Shown piece after piece: positions 9,029 to 18,271 of a DNA stretch of 64,000 nucleotides. The notes below the pieces were generated by a model, which saw nothing but the letters and a program-made list of their open reading frames with translations, ran no database searches and was not told the DNA's origin. How positions within the stretch are numbered: the first letter of the stretch is position 1; every line of letters starts with the position of its first letter. Both the position numbers and the translations under genes were made by a program. Source of the stretch: Melastoma dodecandrum (taxonomy: Eukaryota > Streptophyta > Magnoliopsida > Myrtales > Melastomataceae); the NCBI GenBank assembly GCA_029817715.1, contig JARUPY010000176.1, positions 62,001 to 126,000 on the forward strand. The letters are read 5' to 3'.

Positions 9029-11152
9029 TCACACCCGGTAATGGGCCGAGAGTCGGGACAGGTTGACGTTGTAGTAGGGATCGGCCCGCAGCTCCGCCCC
9101 CCAGCGGGTGAGCATCACGCGCGTCTCGGCCTCGAACCGGGCCTTCTTTTCCGGCGTGTCCTCCGGGCCGCGGCTTTTCGATTCGTGGTGGACCAAGCTG
9201 GCGAACGGCGTCCAGACGGTGCGGTAGCCGGCCGCGCGGACCCGGAGGCAGAGATCGACGTCATTGAAGGCGACCTTCAGCGCCTGCGCGTCGAACCCAC
9301 CGACCTGCGCGAACACCTCGGCCCGCATGGCGAGACAGGCGCCCGTCACCGCCGAGACCTCCTGGGCGAGGACCATGCGGGCGAAGTAGCCGGGATCGGA
9401 ATCCGGCATGCCGAGATGGCTGTGCCCGGCGACGCCGTCGATGCCGAGCACGATCCCGCCGTGCTGGATCGTCCGGTCGGGATAGAGGAGCTTGGCCCCC
9501 ACCGCCCCGATCTCCGGCCGGACGGCCTGCCGCACCAGCTCGGTGAGCCAATCCGGCCCGATGACCTCGATGTCGTTGTTGAGGAACAGCAGCACCGGAC
9601 CGGTCGCCGCAGCAGCACCGCGATTCGACAGGTCGGAGAAATTGAAGGGGCCGGGGGCGGACAGGATCCGTACCCGGTCGTCACCCGCGAAGGTGGCGAA
9701 GAGCGCGCCCGTGGCCGGCTCGCGGCTGTCGTTGTCGACGATCACCACCTCGAGGGCCGGGTAGTCGGTCCGCCGGAGGAGCCCGTCGAGGGTCACCTCC
9801 AGCAGGTCCGCCCGGTCGCGGGGCGGGATGATCACCGACACCAGCGGCGGGGGGACAGGCAGGGGGTGGACGAGGCGGTTGAAACCCTCCGGGCCGCGCT
9901 CGGCGCGGGCGCCGGAGGCGGCGACGACCTCGGCGAGGGCGCGCAGCCGTGCCGCCTCCGCCTGGGCGAGGGCCCGGTCGGAGAAGGTGCCCGATCCCCC
10001 GGCGGCCCGCCAATGATAGAGGATCCGCGGGATATGCCGGATCGACGCCGGATCGAGCCCGTCGGTCAGGCGCAGGAGCAGGTCGTGGTCCTGGCTGCCC
10101 TCGAAGCCCGGCCGCAATCCGCCGAGGCGACGCAGGGCGTCGGTCCGGACCGCCGTCAGGTGGTTGATGTAGTTCTGGCCGTACAGCAGCTCCCGGTCGA
10201 AATCCGCCTTGAAATGCGGCTCGAACCGGCGACCGCGCCCGTCGATCTTGTCCTCGTCGCTGTAGATGAGGACGAGGCGGGGATCGGCGCGGGCGGCGCT
10301 GGCGACCTCGAACAGGGCCTCGTCGGCGAGGACGTCGTCGTGGTCGAGGAAGACGCACCACGCGCCGCTGGCCTGGGCCAGGGCATCGTTGGTGGCCCGG
10401 GCGATATGGCCGTTCTCGGTCCGGCGTGAGACCCGGATCCGCGGGTCCGCCGCCGCCGCGCGGGCGAGGAGGCGGGCCACGGCCGGATCGGTCGAGGCGT
10501 CATCGACGGCGCACAGCTCCCAATGGGGATAAAGCTGGGCGCGCAGGGAGGCGAGGGCGGCCCGCAGGACCTTCGGCGCCGGATCGTGGACCGGCATCAG
10601 GACCGAGATGACCGGCGGATCCGGCCAGGACGCGACGAGGGCGCGGATCGCCGCCCGCTCCGGGCCACGTCGCCGGTGCGTCCGGATCCAGTGCCGGTAA
10701 CCGCTTTCCCTGCGGTTGCGCAGGGCGCGGTCGAGGAAGCCCCGGGCCCGGACTTTCTTGCCCCTCAGGCGCCAGGACAGGGCGGACAGGGCCAGCCCGG
10801 GATCCCGGCGCGCGGCGCGCGCGATGAGCCGTAGGCGGCCGAGCCTGCGGATCCGGACTGTCCGGAGGGAGGACGGTGGCCGCCCGGGGAGGGTGGCGAT
10901 GCGCAGGGCGACCGCCTCGGGCGGCACGCGGCCGGTCCAGGAGAACACGCCCCCCTTGAGGGTCTCTTCCCGGAGGAGGGGCCCCGGACGCCCGTCGGCG
11001 TCGAGGATGGTGAGGGCGAAGCCCTGGACGTCGAGGGCGGGATCGGTCGACAGGATCAGGTCGATCCAGCATCCCCCGAGGCCCGACAGGGCGAGATGGA
11101 GGCCATCCGCCTCGTGCCGGAGGGGCCGGTCGGGGAGGATGCGGGGCGGCAT
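9029..11152 (-). CDS. glycosyltransferase with two GT2 domains
   Basis: 707 residues. A roughly 185-residue N-terminal region with no recognised motif is followed by two GT-A family-2 modules. The first begins ISVLMPVHDPAPKVLRAAL (about 190) and has FLDHDDVLADEALF as its DxD-like site. The second begins VSVIIPPRDRADLLEV (about 440) and has LFLNNDIEVIGPDW and FNDVDLCLRVRAAGYRTVW. Such proteins usually build surface or O-antigen polysaccharide from nucleotide sugars. It follows the next gene upstream by only 3 bases, suggesting one operon. Confidence 0.88.
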   Translation of the reverse strand: MPPRILPDRPLRHEADGLHLALSGLGGCWIDLILSTDPALDVQGFALTILDADGRPGPLLREETLKGGVFSWTGRVPPEAVALRIATLPGRPPSSLRTVRIRRLGRLRLIARAARRDPGLALSALSWRLRGKKVRARGFLDRALRNRRESGYRHWIRTHRRRGPERAAIRALVASWPDPPVISVLMPVHDPAPKVLRAALASLRAQLYPHWELCAVDDASTDPAVARLLARAAAADPRIRVSRRTENGHIARATNDALAQASGAWCVFLDHDDVLADEALFEVASAARADPRLVLIYSDEDKIDGRGRRFEPHFKADFDRELLYGQNYINHLTAVRTDALRRLGGLRPGFEGSQDHDLLLRLTDGLDPASIRHIPRILYHWRAAGGSGTFSDRALAQAEAARLRALAEVVAASGARAERGPEGFNRLVHPLPVPPPLVSVIIPPRDRADLLEVTLDGLLRRTDYPALEVVIVDNDSREPATGALFATFAGDDRVRILSAPGPFNFSDLSNRGAAAATGPVLLFLNNDIEVIGPDWLTELVRQAVRPEIGAVGAKLLYPDRTIQHGGIVLGIDGVAGHSHLGMPDSDPGYFARMVLAQEVSAVTGACLAMRAEVFAQVGGFDAQALKVAFNDVDLCLRVRAAGYRTVWTPFASLVHHESKSRGPEDTPEKKARFEAETRVMLTRWGAELRADPYYNVNLSRLSAHYRV

Positions 11153-11155
11153 CGC

Positions 11156-12207
11156 TCAGGCCTTCCAGCTCTTGTCGACCGTGTCCTTCACCGCATCGGT
11201 GAGGGCGACGTCGTAGACCAGCATCTCCTGCACCGCCTTGACGCCGCGGAGCCGGTCGGCGAGCGCCAGCGTCTCTGCGGCGGGGACGGGCGCGGCCGGC
11301 GTGGGGCCGTCGAGGCCGAGCCGGTCCATCAAGGCCGAGGCGAAGGCCTCGAAGCGTTCGTGGTGCCCGACGATGCCGATCCGCGCGAGCACCTCGATGG
11401 CGGCGATGGAGTGGCCGGGGAAGAGCGGGTCCTCCGGCATGCGGGTGCCAAGCTGGCGGGTGAGGGGGTTGTAGAGCAGGCGGTAGGCCCCCTCGGGCAG
11501 CAGGCGGAAATACTGTTTCAGGCTGCGCGGATCGATGAGGTCGCAGCCGGCGGTGAAGCGCACCGCCTCACCGAGGCCGCCGAGGCGCCACGAGCGGGCC
11601 GGATCCTCGGCCTCCTCCGCCCGCCCCTTCAGCCAGAGCATGCGGTTGGCCATCTCGACGAACGGCTCGTGGAGCAGGATGCCCGTGAGCATCTGGTCCG
11701 GAGTCATGTAATTCTCGTAGCGCGGCACGGTCACGGCGCCGGAGAGGAAGCAGGAGGGCATCATCCTCGTGGCCAGGATGCTGGTCACGATCTCGTCGGA
11801 CCAGGCGGGTGAAGGCCGAAATAGCTGTGCTGGGAAATGGGGGGAAGAGCGCGGCCTGGAGCACCGATTCCGGCTCGATGCCGGTATTGATGAGGAGGAC
11901 CCGTTGCGACACGCACTCCGTCTGGGGAGAGCGCCGGTAGATCCGCACGTTGGTCTCGGCATCGTAGAGTTCGAGATCGCGCAGGCTGGCCAAGCCTGGC
12001 ACATGCTCATCGGTCAGATGGAAACGTGCATTGGCCGGTCGAATGCCAGCCGTTCTGCCGGAAGGCGTCGTCGATGAGGAAGGCGGGGATCTCGGCGAGG
12101 CGCCGCCCCTCGGCCACCACGACGATGCGGCTGATGGCGAGGGGGTTGTCCGGCACGATCCAGCATTGGATGGACTGGCCGTCGTCGTAATCGATGAAGA
12201 AGCGCAT
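11156..12207 (-). pseudogene. unrecognised protein, two frameshifts
   Basis: A gene of about 350 codons read from ATG at 12207 (MRFFIDYDDGQSIQCWIV). The frame changes twice: near 12033-12036, where one extra base after WHSTG shifts away from NARFHLTDEH, and at 11801-11802, where an extra base separates SAFTRL from SDEIVTSILATRMMP. Each is a +1 in a short G/C run and each restored junction reads smoothly, so sequencing error is likely. The C-terminal third contains FAGLPRD-like hydrophilic stretches but no motif I recognise. It sits 3 bases ahead of the two-domain glycosyltransferase, so a role in surface polysaccharide is possible, but I do not name a function. Confidence 0.6.
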
Positions 12208-12532
12208 GCTCCGATCTTCAGCTCGTCCGCGCCGCGACGGATCGGGGGCGGGCCTCCCCTGGCCGCTCTCCCCAACCGCGACGGCGCAGGGCGGATGACG
12301 CCCTCGCCGGAGCGGCAGCGCCGAGGCGCGGGCTTATAGGAGCCGACCGGGGCTCCACAATACGATCGCCCGCGCGTCCGTGGCGGGGCGGGGCAGAAGG
12401 GCCGGACGGGGTGCGGCGGCCTGGGCCGGACAGGTTCCCGCTTGCGCCCCACCGAAATCACCGGCTATAGCCCCCGCCCACCGGCACCGAACGAGGGCCG
12501 GCCCGCTCGCGTCGCTCGGCGACGGTCGGAAC

Positions 12533-12604
12533 GGAGACGTAGCACAGCGGTAGTGCATTCCCTTGACATGGGAAAGGTCACAGGTTCGATCCCTGTCGTC
12601 TCCA
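12533..12604 (+). tRNA. tRNA-Val (anticodon GAC)
   Basis: Cloverleaf with a perfect 7-bp acceptor stem (GGAGACG 12533-12539 with CGTCTCC 12597-12603), anticodon stem TTCCC/GGGAA around loop TTGACAT (anticodon GAC at 12565-12567), and a T arm with the GGTTCGATCC loop. The discriminator is A at 12604 and CCA is encoded at 12605-12607. It is not the target of the island found later in the window. Confidence 0.95.
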
Positions 12605-12607
12605 CCA

Positions 12608-13137
12608 TTCCCGATCCGCCGCGTGATCGGGAAGGATTGGCCGCCCCCGGCGCGTCAGCCCCATGAAACCCCCGTGCGGGTGAAGGCACGCCAGCCCTCT
12701 TGACCATCCGACCTGGGCCGCGTTCGAACAGGACGACACCGTCTCACGGAGTGTCCGCCACGGTGAAGGCCGCTTCGGCGCAGAGTACGCCGATCCGGGA
12801 TGAGTGTGAGTGCGCCTGACAACGACCCGATGCGATCAGCGCGGGCGCCGGATCCAGACTAGCTCCCATCACGGCGTGTCGAGCCACGCTCCGCGCCGGG
12901 ACCGCGCGGATCGGAACCGGACCTCGTTCGCGGTGCGATCCGATTTTAAGGCAAATATCAGTTATATCGGCCGGCGCACGAAAGACTCTCGACGGTCCCG
13001 CCCCTCTTGAGTACTTTTCAATCACGCGTTGATCCGGTGCTCGGATTGCGCCACGTCCGATCCGACCGCATCTCGCCCAAGAGAGACGCAGGATCCCGCG
13101 GGGGTCGAGTCCCCTTTCAGGGGACCGGGAGACAACG
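12608..13137. other. intergenic region, no gene recognised
   Basis: About 530 bases between tRNA-Val and the next gene. Open frames here have no protein-like features. An AT-richer patch around 12945-12975 may hold a promoter for the gene at 13138, but no clear -35/-10 pair is visible. Confidence 0.4.
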
Positions 13138-14072
13138 ATGTCGCGTTCTACGGTGACGCCAGCGATCGTGTTGGTCGCCATGGCCGGCGCGATCTGGCCG
13201 GTGGTCGGCCTCGCGCAAACGAGCGACACGGCCCCGGCCGAGGCGCCATCGTCCGGGCGCGTCCAGCCCCGGTGTCTACGGCACCGACGCGTTCAAGGTC
13301 GATCCGCCCCGGGATATCCGGCTGCCGCGCCTCGAGGTCCCGGACCCTGCGAACCGGGTCAAGCGGCCCGACCGGGCGGATCGCGGCACCCTGCTCAAAC
13401 CAGACGATCGAGCTGTCCGACGAGCGCGACCGGCGCACCCTCGCCCGGGGAACAGAAGGCGTGGGGCCGCCTGTCCGGCACGATGTGCACCGGCTGCGGC
13501 GGCGACACCCGGAGCCGGAGCCGGGTCGCCACCGTCGATCCCATCGCGGTTCTCAACGCCAAGCCGGCCTCCGCCCGGTTCGCCCCCACGCGACAGGCGG
13601 CGGTGGGCCCGGCCGACAGGACGGCCACCGCGGGCCTCACGGCCCCAGGCTCTAACGCCCCGAGCGCCAACGCCCCGAGTTCTCGCCGCCTCAAGGCCCG
13701 CCGCGCGGGGAAGCATCCCGGCGGCCGCGCCGGCTGGGGCTGCCGTGGCAGGCGCCGCCGTGGCGAGACCGGCCGGTGCGCGGGCGGTCGCCACGCGCCC
13801 CATCCGGACACGGCCCGTCGGCGAGGGGCCCGTCACCCGTGGTGGCGGCCACGCAACCCGCCAGCCCATCGGCGGCCCGGCCCTCCTCCTCGGGGACGCC
13901 GAGGCTGATCACGCGGCGCTCGGCCCGTCCGGGTCACGCCCTGCGTCCGCGGTTCGCCCACCGGCGCGGGCACCGGTCCCGGCTCACGACCTATCTCGGC
14001 CGGATCCGCTATTCCTATCTGCGCTGGCGTCACCAGCGGCCCGCGCATCGCCGCCCTCCGGTGAACCGGTAG
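13138..14072 (+). pseudogene. exported Ala/Pro/Arg-rich protein, multiple frameshifts
   Basis: Starts MSRSTVTPAIVLVAMAGAIW with a signal peptide ending GLAQ. The coding signal then hops frames: near 13262 (to SPGVYGTDAFKVDPPRDI), near 13400 (to QTIELSDERDRRTLAR), near 13451 (to EQKAWGRLSGTMCTGCGG), near 13700-13735, and near 13835, ending with a very basic tail (RIRYSYLRWRHQRPAH). Every hop equals one extra base, usually inside a G or C run, and the restored text is coherent. I read one secreted protein of roughly 310 residues with a CxxC pair (TMCTGCGG) and a basic C-terminus. Function unknown. The indels are probably errors, but decay is possible. Confidence 0.5.
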
Positions 14073-14340
14073 GACACGGCGCAGATCCCACCTTTCATCG
14101 CACGGGAATGACAGGAAACGTTGCCAAGCAGGCCTCGCTCGAACAGGGGGCAGGGGTGCCGGCGCGCCTTTGTCAGCGGCCTTTTGGAATCGGTTGGTTT
14201 CGCCCACGGGTGACGCGACGCGATGTCGCGGGCGCCGCTGGCCTCCTATGTTTTCGATTTCAAACAATTCCAGCCACACTCCGGCCATCCAACGTGCAAT
14301 TGACAAGATCGGCCATGTTGGTTGCCCTAGGGTCGCTGTG

Positions 14341-15666
14341 ATGCATCAGGACCTGTCTTTTGAGACGGCCCGCGTCGCTGACCCGCCTGACGACCTGTCA
14401 AGATCGCCGGGAATTCGGACGACGCCCATGCCCACCCGTTCGCTCATGCGCCTCCAGTCGGACTCATCCTCCGGCAAGGCCACGGCCTCGCGGTTCTCCT
14501 CCCGCAACTTCCTCAAGCTCGTCGAGGATACCGGGACGGTCGGCTTCTGGTCGGCGGACCTGCGCACCGGGCTGCTCGACGCGACGCCAGGCCTGTACCG
14601 GATCCTCGGGCTGGAACCGGCGAGCGAGCTGCCCGCCGCCCTGTTCCTCGACATGATCCACCCGGAGGACCGGGCCGTCCACAGCGATCAGTTCGCGGTG
14701 CTCTCCGGCGGCCAGCCGATCAAACGCGAGTTTCGCATCATCCGGCCGGACCGGACGCAGCGCTGGGTCCAGCATCGCGGCGAGGTGGCCCTCGGGCCGG
14801 ACGGTCGCGCCAGCCACGGGATGGGGGTGGTGTTCGACGCCACGAGCCGCCACGAGGCCCTGCAATCCGTGGTGCAGCGCCACGACCGGCTCAATGCCCT
14901 CGTGACCGTGACGGCCGCCGCCTTCTGGACCACGACCCCCATCGGCGAGCTGAGCGAGTGCTCCCAGTGGATGGCCCTGACAGGCCAGAGCTTCGACCAG
15001 ACCCGGGGCCTCGGCTGGCTCGATGCCGTGCATTGGGAGGACAAGAGCCGCACCCAGGCCGCCTGGATCACCGCCGTGCAGCACGCCTCGGCCTACAACA
15101 CCGAGTACCGGATCCTCTGCGCGGACGGCATCTACCGCTGGTTCAACTCCCGCGGCGCGCCAGTGCTGAACAAGGACGGCAGCGTGCGGGAATGGGTCGG
15201 CATCTGCCTCAACGTGCCGGGCCAGCGCCGCTACGGCGGGCAAGGCATGGCCGCCCTGGACGGCCAGGGCTCCGCCGACACGGCGGACCGCGCCGTCACC
15301 GCCGCGCAGGTGCGGGCCGCCCGGGGCATGACCGGCCTGTCCAAGGAGGAGCTGGCCAAGCTCGCCGGCGTCTCGATCTCCACCGTCGTCCGGCTGGAGG
15401 ACGCGCAATCCGCCGTACGCCCCCGGCACGACACGGTGATGGCCGTGCGCCGCGCTCTGGAGCAGGCCGGCGTCGTCTTCACCTTCGAGGCGGGCGTGAA
15501 GCCCGGCGTGCGAGAGAAGGATAAGGGGATCCCAAAGGGCCAAGTCCTTGGGGTCAGGGGTAAAACCCCTGGAGGTCTTCGCAGGGCTCCGCCCTGCACC
15601 CGCCAGAGGGCTTGGCCCTCTGGGCACCATGACCTTTCATTGACGGGGGAAACGGGTGGGGCGTAG
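14341..15666 (+). CDS. PAS-PAS-XRE one-component regulator
   Basis: 441 residues from ATG 14341 (another ATG at 14428 is possible; neither has a strong ribosome-binding site). Two PAS_3-like sensor domains follow: residues about 65-180 (SADLRTGLLDATPGLYRILG ... DMIHPEDR ... REFRIIRPD) and about 190-300 (FWTTTPIGELSECSQWMALT ... LDAVHWEDK ... YRILCADGIYRWF). At about 325-385 is an XRE/Cro helix-turn-helix (LSKEELAKLAGVSISTVVRL). The protein probably binds DNA under control of a ligand or cofactor. The last roughly 50 codons run through a GC-rich palindromic repeat (15530-15623), so the native C-terminus may have been earlier. Confidence 0.82.
   Translation: MHQDLSFETARVADPPDDLSRSPGIRTTPMPTRSLMRLQSDSSSGKATASRFSSRNFLKLVEDTGTVGFWSADLRTGLLDATPGLYRILGLEPASELPAALFLDMIHPEDRAVHSDQFAVLSGGQPIKREFRIIRPDRTQRWVQHRGEVALGPDGRASHGMGVVFDATSRHEALQSVVQRHDRLNALVTVTAAAFWTTTPIGELSECSQWMALTGQSFDQTRGLGWLDAVHWEDKSRTQAAWITAVQHASAYNTEYRILCADGIYRWFNSRGAPVLNKDGSVREWVGICLNVPGQRRYGGQGMAALDGQGSADTADRAVTAAQVRAARGMTGLSKEELAKLAGVSISTVVRLEDAQSAVRPRHDTVMAVRRALEQAGVVFTFEAGVKPGVREKDKGIPKGQVLGVRGKTPGGLRRAPPCTRQRAWPSGHHDLSLTGETGGA
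15530..15623. repeat. GC-rich intergenic palindromic repeat, copy 1
   Basis: A chain of short hairpins: CCAAAGG...CCTTGG, CAGGGG/CCCCTG (15556-15571), CAGGGC/GCCCTG (15582-15596) and CCAGAGGG/CCCTCTGG (15603-15623). The same CAGGGCTCCGCCCTGCACCC core followed by an AGGGCTT(G)GCCCT-type hairpin recurs at 46116-46162 and, inverted, at 45378-45420. A related version is at 19940-20036. Confidence 0.75.
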
Positions 15667-15700
15667 CCCCGGGGCGCCCGTTCCCGTGAATGCACCGACC

Positions 15701-16312
15701 ATGACAGAGACACCGGACGACTTCGCCGCCCGGCACGCGCGCTATCCCGACGCCGCGATCCGCGCGATCCTCGACCGCACCCGGCACATCGCCCTCGTCG
15801 GCGCCTCCGCGAATCCGGCCCGGCCGAGCTGGATCGTGCTGAAATACCTGCTCGCCCGGGGCTACGCGGTGATCCCGGTCAATCCCGGCCTCGCCGGCCA
15901 GGACCTGCTCGGGCAGCGTGTGGCGGCGACGCTGGCCGAGGCCCAGGCCGCGCGGGGCGGGGAGGGCCTCGGGATGGTCGAGATCTTCCGCAACTCGGCC
16001 GCCGCCGGTCCCCTGGTCGACGAGGCGCTGGCGCTGGATCCCCTGCCCGACACCATCTGGATGCAGCTCGGCGTGCGCGACGACGCAGCCGCCGCCAAGG
16101 CCGAGGCGAACGGCCTCAAGGTCGTGATGAACCGCTGCCCCAAGATCGAATACGGGCGACTCTCGGGCGAGATCGGATGGACGGGCGTGAATTCCCGCAT
16201 CCTCAGCGCGCGGAAGCCCGTGCTGGCCAAGGGCGGCGTGCAGAAGCTGACGATCGCCGACCGGCGCGGGGCCGCGCGGCTGAAGTGCGGTATTCAGATA
16301 CCGTATCGCTGA
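15701..16312 (+). CDS. CoA-binding protein (YccU-like)
   Basis: 203 residues from ATG 15701 (MTETPDDFAARHARYPD). A Rossmann-like CoA_binding domain is evident: HIALVGASANPARPSWIVLK carries the dinucleotide-type glycine loop, then YAVIPVNPGLAGQDLLG, MVEIFRNSAAAGPLVDEAL and TIWMQLGVRDDAAAAKAEA, ending with NRCPKIEY. The domain is related to the succinyl-CoA synthetase alpha N-terminal domain; cellular role is not established. It stands just upstream of rplM on the same strand. Confidence 0.85.
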   Translation: MTETPDDFAARHARYPDAAIRAILDRTRHIALVGASANPARPSWIVLKYLLARGYAVIPVNPGLAGQDLLGQRVAATLAEAQAARGGEGLGMVEIFRNSAAAGPLVDEALALDPLPDTIWMQLGVRDDAAAAKAEANGLKVVMNRCPKIEYGRLSGEIGWTGVNSRILSARKPVLAKGGVQKLTIADRRGAARLKCGIQIPYR

Positions 16313-16455
16313 ACCCTCTCTCGGGACACGATTTTTCGGCCTTCGCATTCGCGTTTTGCGGTTGACCGGCGGCCCGGTCGCGGCTATTGAGCCGCCATCG
16401 CCGCCGCGTGTCCGCACGTGGCGGCTTCCTTTTCCGGCACCTGACGGATTTGGCC

Positions 16456-16920
16456 ATGAAGACCACCTCGCTGAAGCCCGCCGAGGTCGACAAAAAGTGG
16501 ATCGTGATCGACGCGGAAGGCCTCGTGGTCGGCCGCCTGGCCTCGATCGTGGCGATGCGCCTGCGCGGCAAGCATAAGGCCGCCTACACGCCCCACGTCG
16601 ACTGCGGCGGCGACAACGTCATCGTCATCAATGCGGAGAAGGTGAAGTTCACCGGCCGCAAGTACACCCAGAAGAGCTACTTCTACCACACCGGCTATCC
16701 GGGTGGCATCAAGGAGCGCACGGCCAAGTTCATCCTCGAGGGGCGCTTCCCGGAGCGCGTCGTGGAGAAGGCCGTGGAGCGGATGCTCCCCCGTGGCCCC
16801 CTCTTCCGCCAGATCCTCGGTAACCTCCGTGTCTACAAGGGCACCGAGCATCCGCACGTTGCCCAGCAGCCGCAGACGCTCGACGTCGGCGCCCTCAACC
16901 GCAAGAACGTGAGCGCGTGA
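16456..16920 (+). CDS. rplM: 50S ribosomal protein L13
   Basis: 154 residues, [20 protein letters not shown] at the N-terminus and the L13 signature around [23 protein letters not shown] at 16456 gives the normal length; a longer frame upstream is not needed. It binds 23S rRNA early in 50S assembly. It overlaps or abuts rpsI, the universal partner. Confidence 0.98.
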   Translation: MKTTSLKPAEVDKKWIVIDAEGLVVGRLASIVAMRLRGKHKAAYTPHVDCGGDNVIVINAEKVKFTGRKYTQKSYFYHTGYPGGIKERTAKFILEGRFPERVVEKAVERMLPRGPLFRQILGNLRVYKGTEHPHVAQQPQTLDVGALNRKNVSA

Positions 16921-16922
16921 CC

Positions 16923-17408
16923 ATGGCGACCCTTCAGTCCCTCGCCGACCTGAACCGGGCCAACACCGGCGCGGTCGATCCGGCCAACGAGGCCCCCGTC
17001 CACGTCCAGAAGCTGGACGCGCAGGGCCGGGCCTACGCCACCGGCAAGCGCAAGGACGCGGTCGCCCGCGTCTGGATCAAGCCGGGCTCCGGCAAGATCA
17101 CCATCAACAAGCGCCCGGTCGAGACCTACTTCGCCCGTCCGGTGCTGCGCATGATCCTGCGCCAGCCGCTGGAGATCGCCGGCCGCGTCGCCCAGTACGA
17201 CATCCCCGTCACGGTGGCGGGCGGTGGTCTCTCCGGTCAGGCCGGCGCCGTGCGCCATGGCCTGTCCAAGGCCCTGACCTACTACGAGCCGGAACTCCGC
17301 GGCCCGCTGAAGCGCGCGGGCTTCCTGACCCGCGACCCGCGCGTCGTCGAGCGCAAGAAGTACGGCCGCGCCAAGGCCCGCCGCAGCTTCCAGTTCTCGA
17401 AGCGCTGA
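16923..17408 (+). CDS. rpsI: 30S ribosomal protein S9
   Basis: 161 residues from ATG 16923; a GTG at 16917 overlapping the rplM stop is an alternative start. S9 hallmarks are [33 protein letters not shown], and the basic C-terminal tail ending SFQFSKR that reaches the P-site tRNA. The N-terminal extension of about 35 residues ahead of the core is typical for alphaproteobacteria. Co-transcribed with rplM. Confidence 0.98.
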   Translation: MATLQSLADLNRANTGAVDPANEAPVHVQKLDAQGRAYATGKRKDAVARVWIKPGSGKITINKRPVETYFARPVLRMILRQPLEIAGRVAQYDIPVTVAGGGLSGQAGAVRHGLSKALTYYEPELRGPLKRAGFLTRDPRVVERKKYGRAKARRSFQFSKR

Positions 17409-17432
17409 TTTCATCCTTCACGGATGCAAGAG

Positions 17433-17463
17433 AAGGGCGGTGCCGCGAGGCACCGCCCTTTTT
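17433..17463 (+). terminator. rho-independent terminator of rplM-rpsI
   Basis: A perfect 12-bp stem, AAGGGCGGTGCC with GGCACCGCCCTT, closed by a GCGA tetraloop and followed by a run of T, 25 bases after the rpsI stop. Confidence 0.93.
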
Positions 17464-17474
17464 CGTTGAAGGGA

Positions 17475-17909
17475 TCACTCGGTCTCTCGGCGCACCGCAG
17501 TGCTGCTTTGGTTATGAGCGAGGGTCAGAAACTCGGCCCTGATTCGCGCGAACAGCCCTGGCGGAATGAACCCGTAGGCGAACTCCCGCGGCCTTCCCGG
17601 CACAGAGGACAGACCAGCATTCGGCCACTCGTCGATGTTGTGCTCTGAGACGATCACCCAGCTGCGCGCATCATCGAGGCCAAGGAACGCTTTGACCCGC
17701 CCGGGAATCTCCACGCCCACGGCTCCCTCGGCGGGGGGTGTATGCGTGATCGGCAAGAGTACGACGTAGCGAGGCCGGAGCGCGTCGTCCGTGGCTGCAA
17801 CGAGGCAGACCGGTCGATCCTTTCCCGATCTGCGATGGCAGGCAGCGTCCTGTGTCCAAAGGTAGTCGTAGCGGACGATGAGTCCGGGCTTCGGCTCGGG
17901 GATCGACAC
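17475..17909 (-). CDS. PemK-like growth inhibitor (putative toxin)
   Basis: 144 residues resembling the PemK/MazF-like plasmid-maintenance group: an N-terminal PxPGLIVRYDYLW stretch, KDRPVCLVAA, a central VVLLPITHTPP strand pair and LGLDDARSWV. Known MazF/PemK proteins are mRNA endoribonucleases; activity here is inferred from the fold resemblance. It lies 9 bases downstream of a Phd-like antitoxin gene on the same strand, the order usual for such modules. It runs convergently toward rpsI, whose terminator lies just beyond. Confidence 0.65.
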   Translation of the reverse strand: MSIPEPKPGLIVRYDYLWTQDAACHRRSGKDRPVCLVAATDDALRPRYVVLLPITHTPPAEGAVGVEIPGRVKAFLGLDDARSWVIVSEHNIDEWPNAGLSSVPGRPREFAYGFIPPGLFARIRAEFLTLAHNQSSTAVRRETE

Positions 17910-17918
17910 CCACCGCCC

Positions 17919-18173
17919 TCAGGAAAGGAGATCGTCCAACGCAGCGTGGTCCGGATCCATCTCGGCTCTCTCGACCGCCGCGAGGATCGCCTCCGACGTC
18001 GCGACGGTCCGATGCGCCCTTTGGACGGCCGCCTTTAGCCAGTCATAATGCTCTGCGGACATCAACACCGATTCGCGGCGGCCGTGGCTGACGATCTCCA
18101 CCGGCTCGCGCTGCGCCTCGATCTGATACTCGCCGAATCTGACTTGGAACTCCGAAGCGCCGACAGTCGGCAT
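17919..18173 (-). CDS. Phd/YefM-type antitoxin
   Basis: 84 residues, with the Phd/YefM N-terminal fold (VGASEFQVRFGEYQIEAQRE followed by EIVSHGRRESVLMSAEHYDWL), which binds the operator DNA and leads into a C-terminal toxin-neutralising helix rich in Glu/Asp. It is placed directly before the PemK-like gene and probably represses the pair. Confidence 0.75.
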   Translation of the reverse strand: MPTVGASEFQVRFGEYQIEAQREPVEIVSHGRRESVLMSAEHYDWLKAAVQRAHRTVATSEAILAAVERAEMDPDHAALDDLLS

Positions 18174-18271
18174 GGGCGGGGATCCCGTAAGGACGAAACC
18201 CCCGTCTTATACGCTGGATACAGAGTAGTGTCAGTATCCTGCGTGACGTGTTTTCGACACGTAGATGCGAC

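Noticed and set aside
7646..10429. 927-codon plus-strand frame across the MFS and glycosyltransferase genes
   Set aside because: Spans two genes and their intergenic gap on the other strand, with no domain and no plausible start.
12533..12607. tRNA-Val as the island's attachment site
   Set aside because: The island lies 20 kb away and its direct repeats do not match the tRNA 3' end.
12744..13229. 161-codon minus-strand frame after tRNA-Val
   Set aside because: No ribosome-binding site, no motif, and it overlaps the signal peptide coding region of the gene at 13138.
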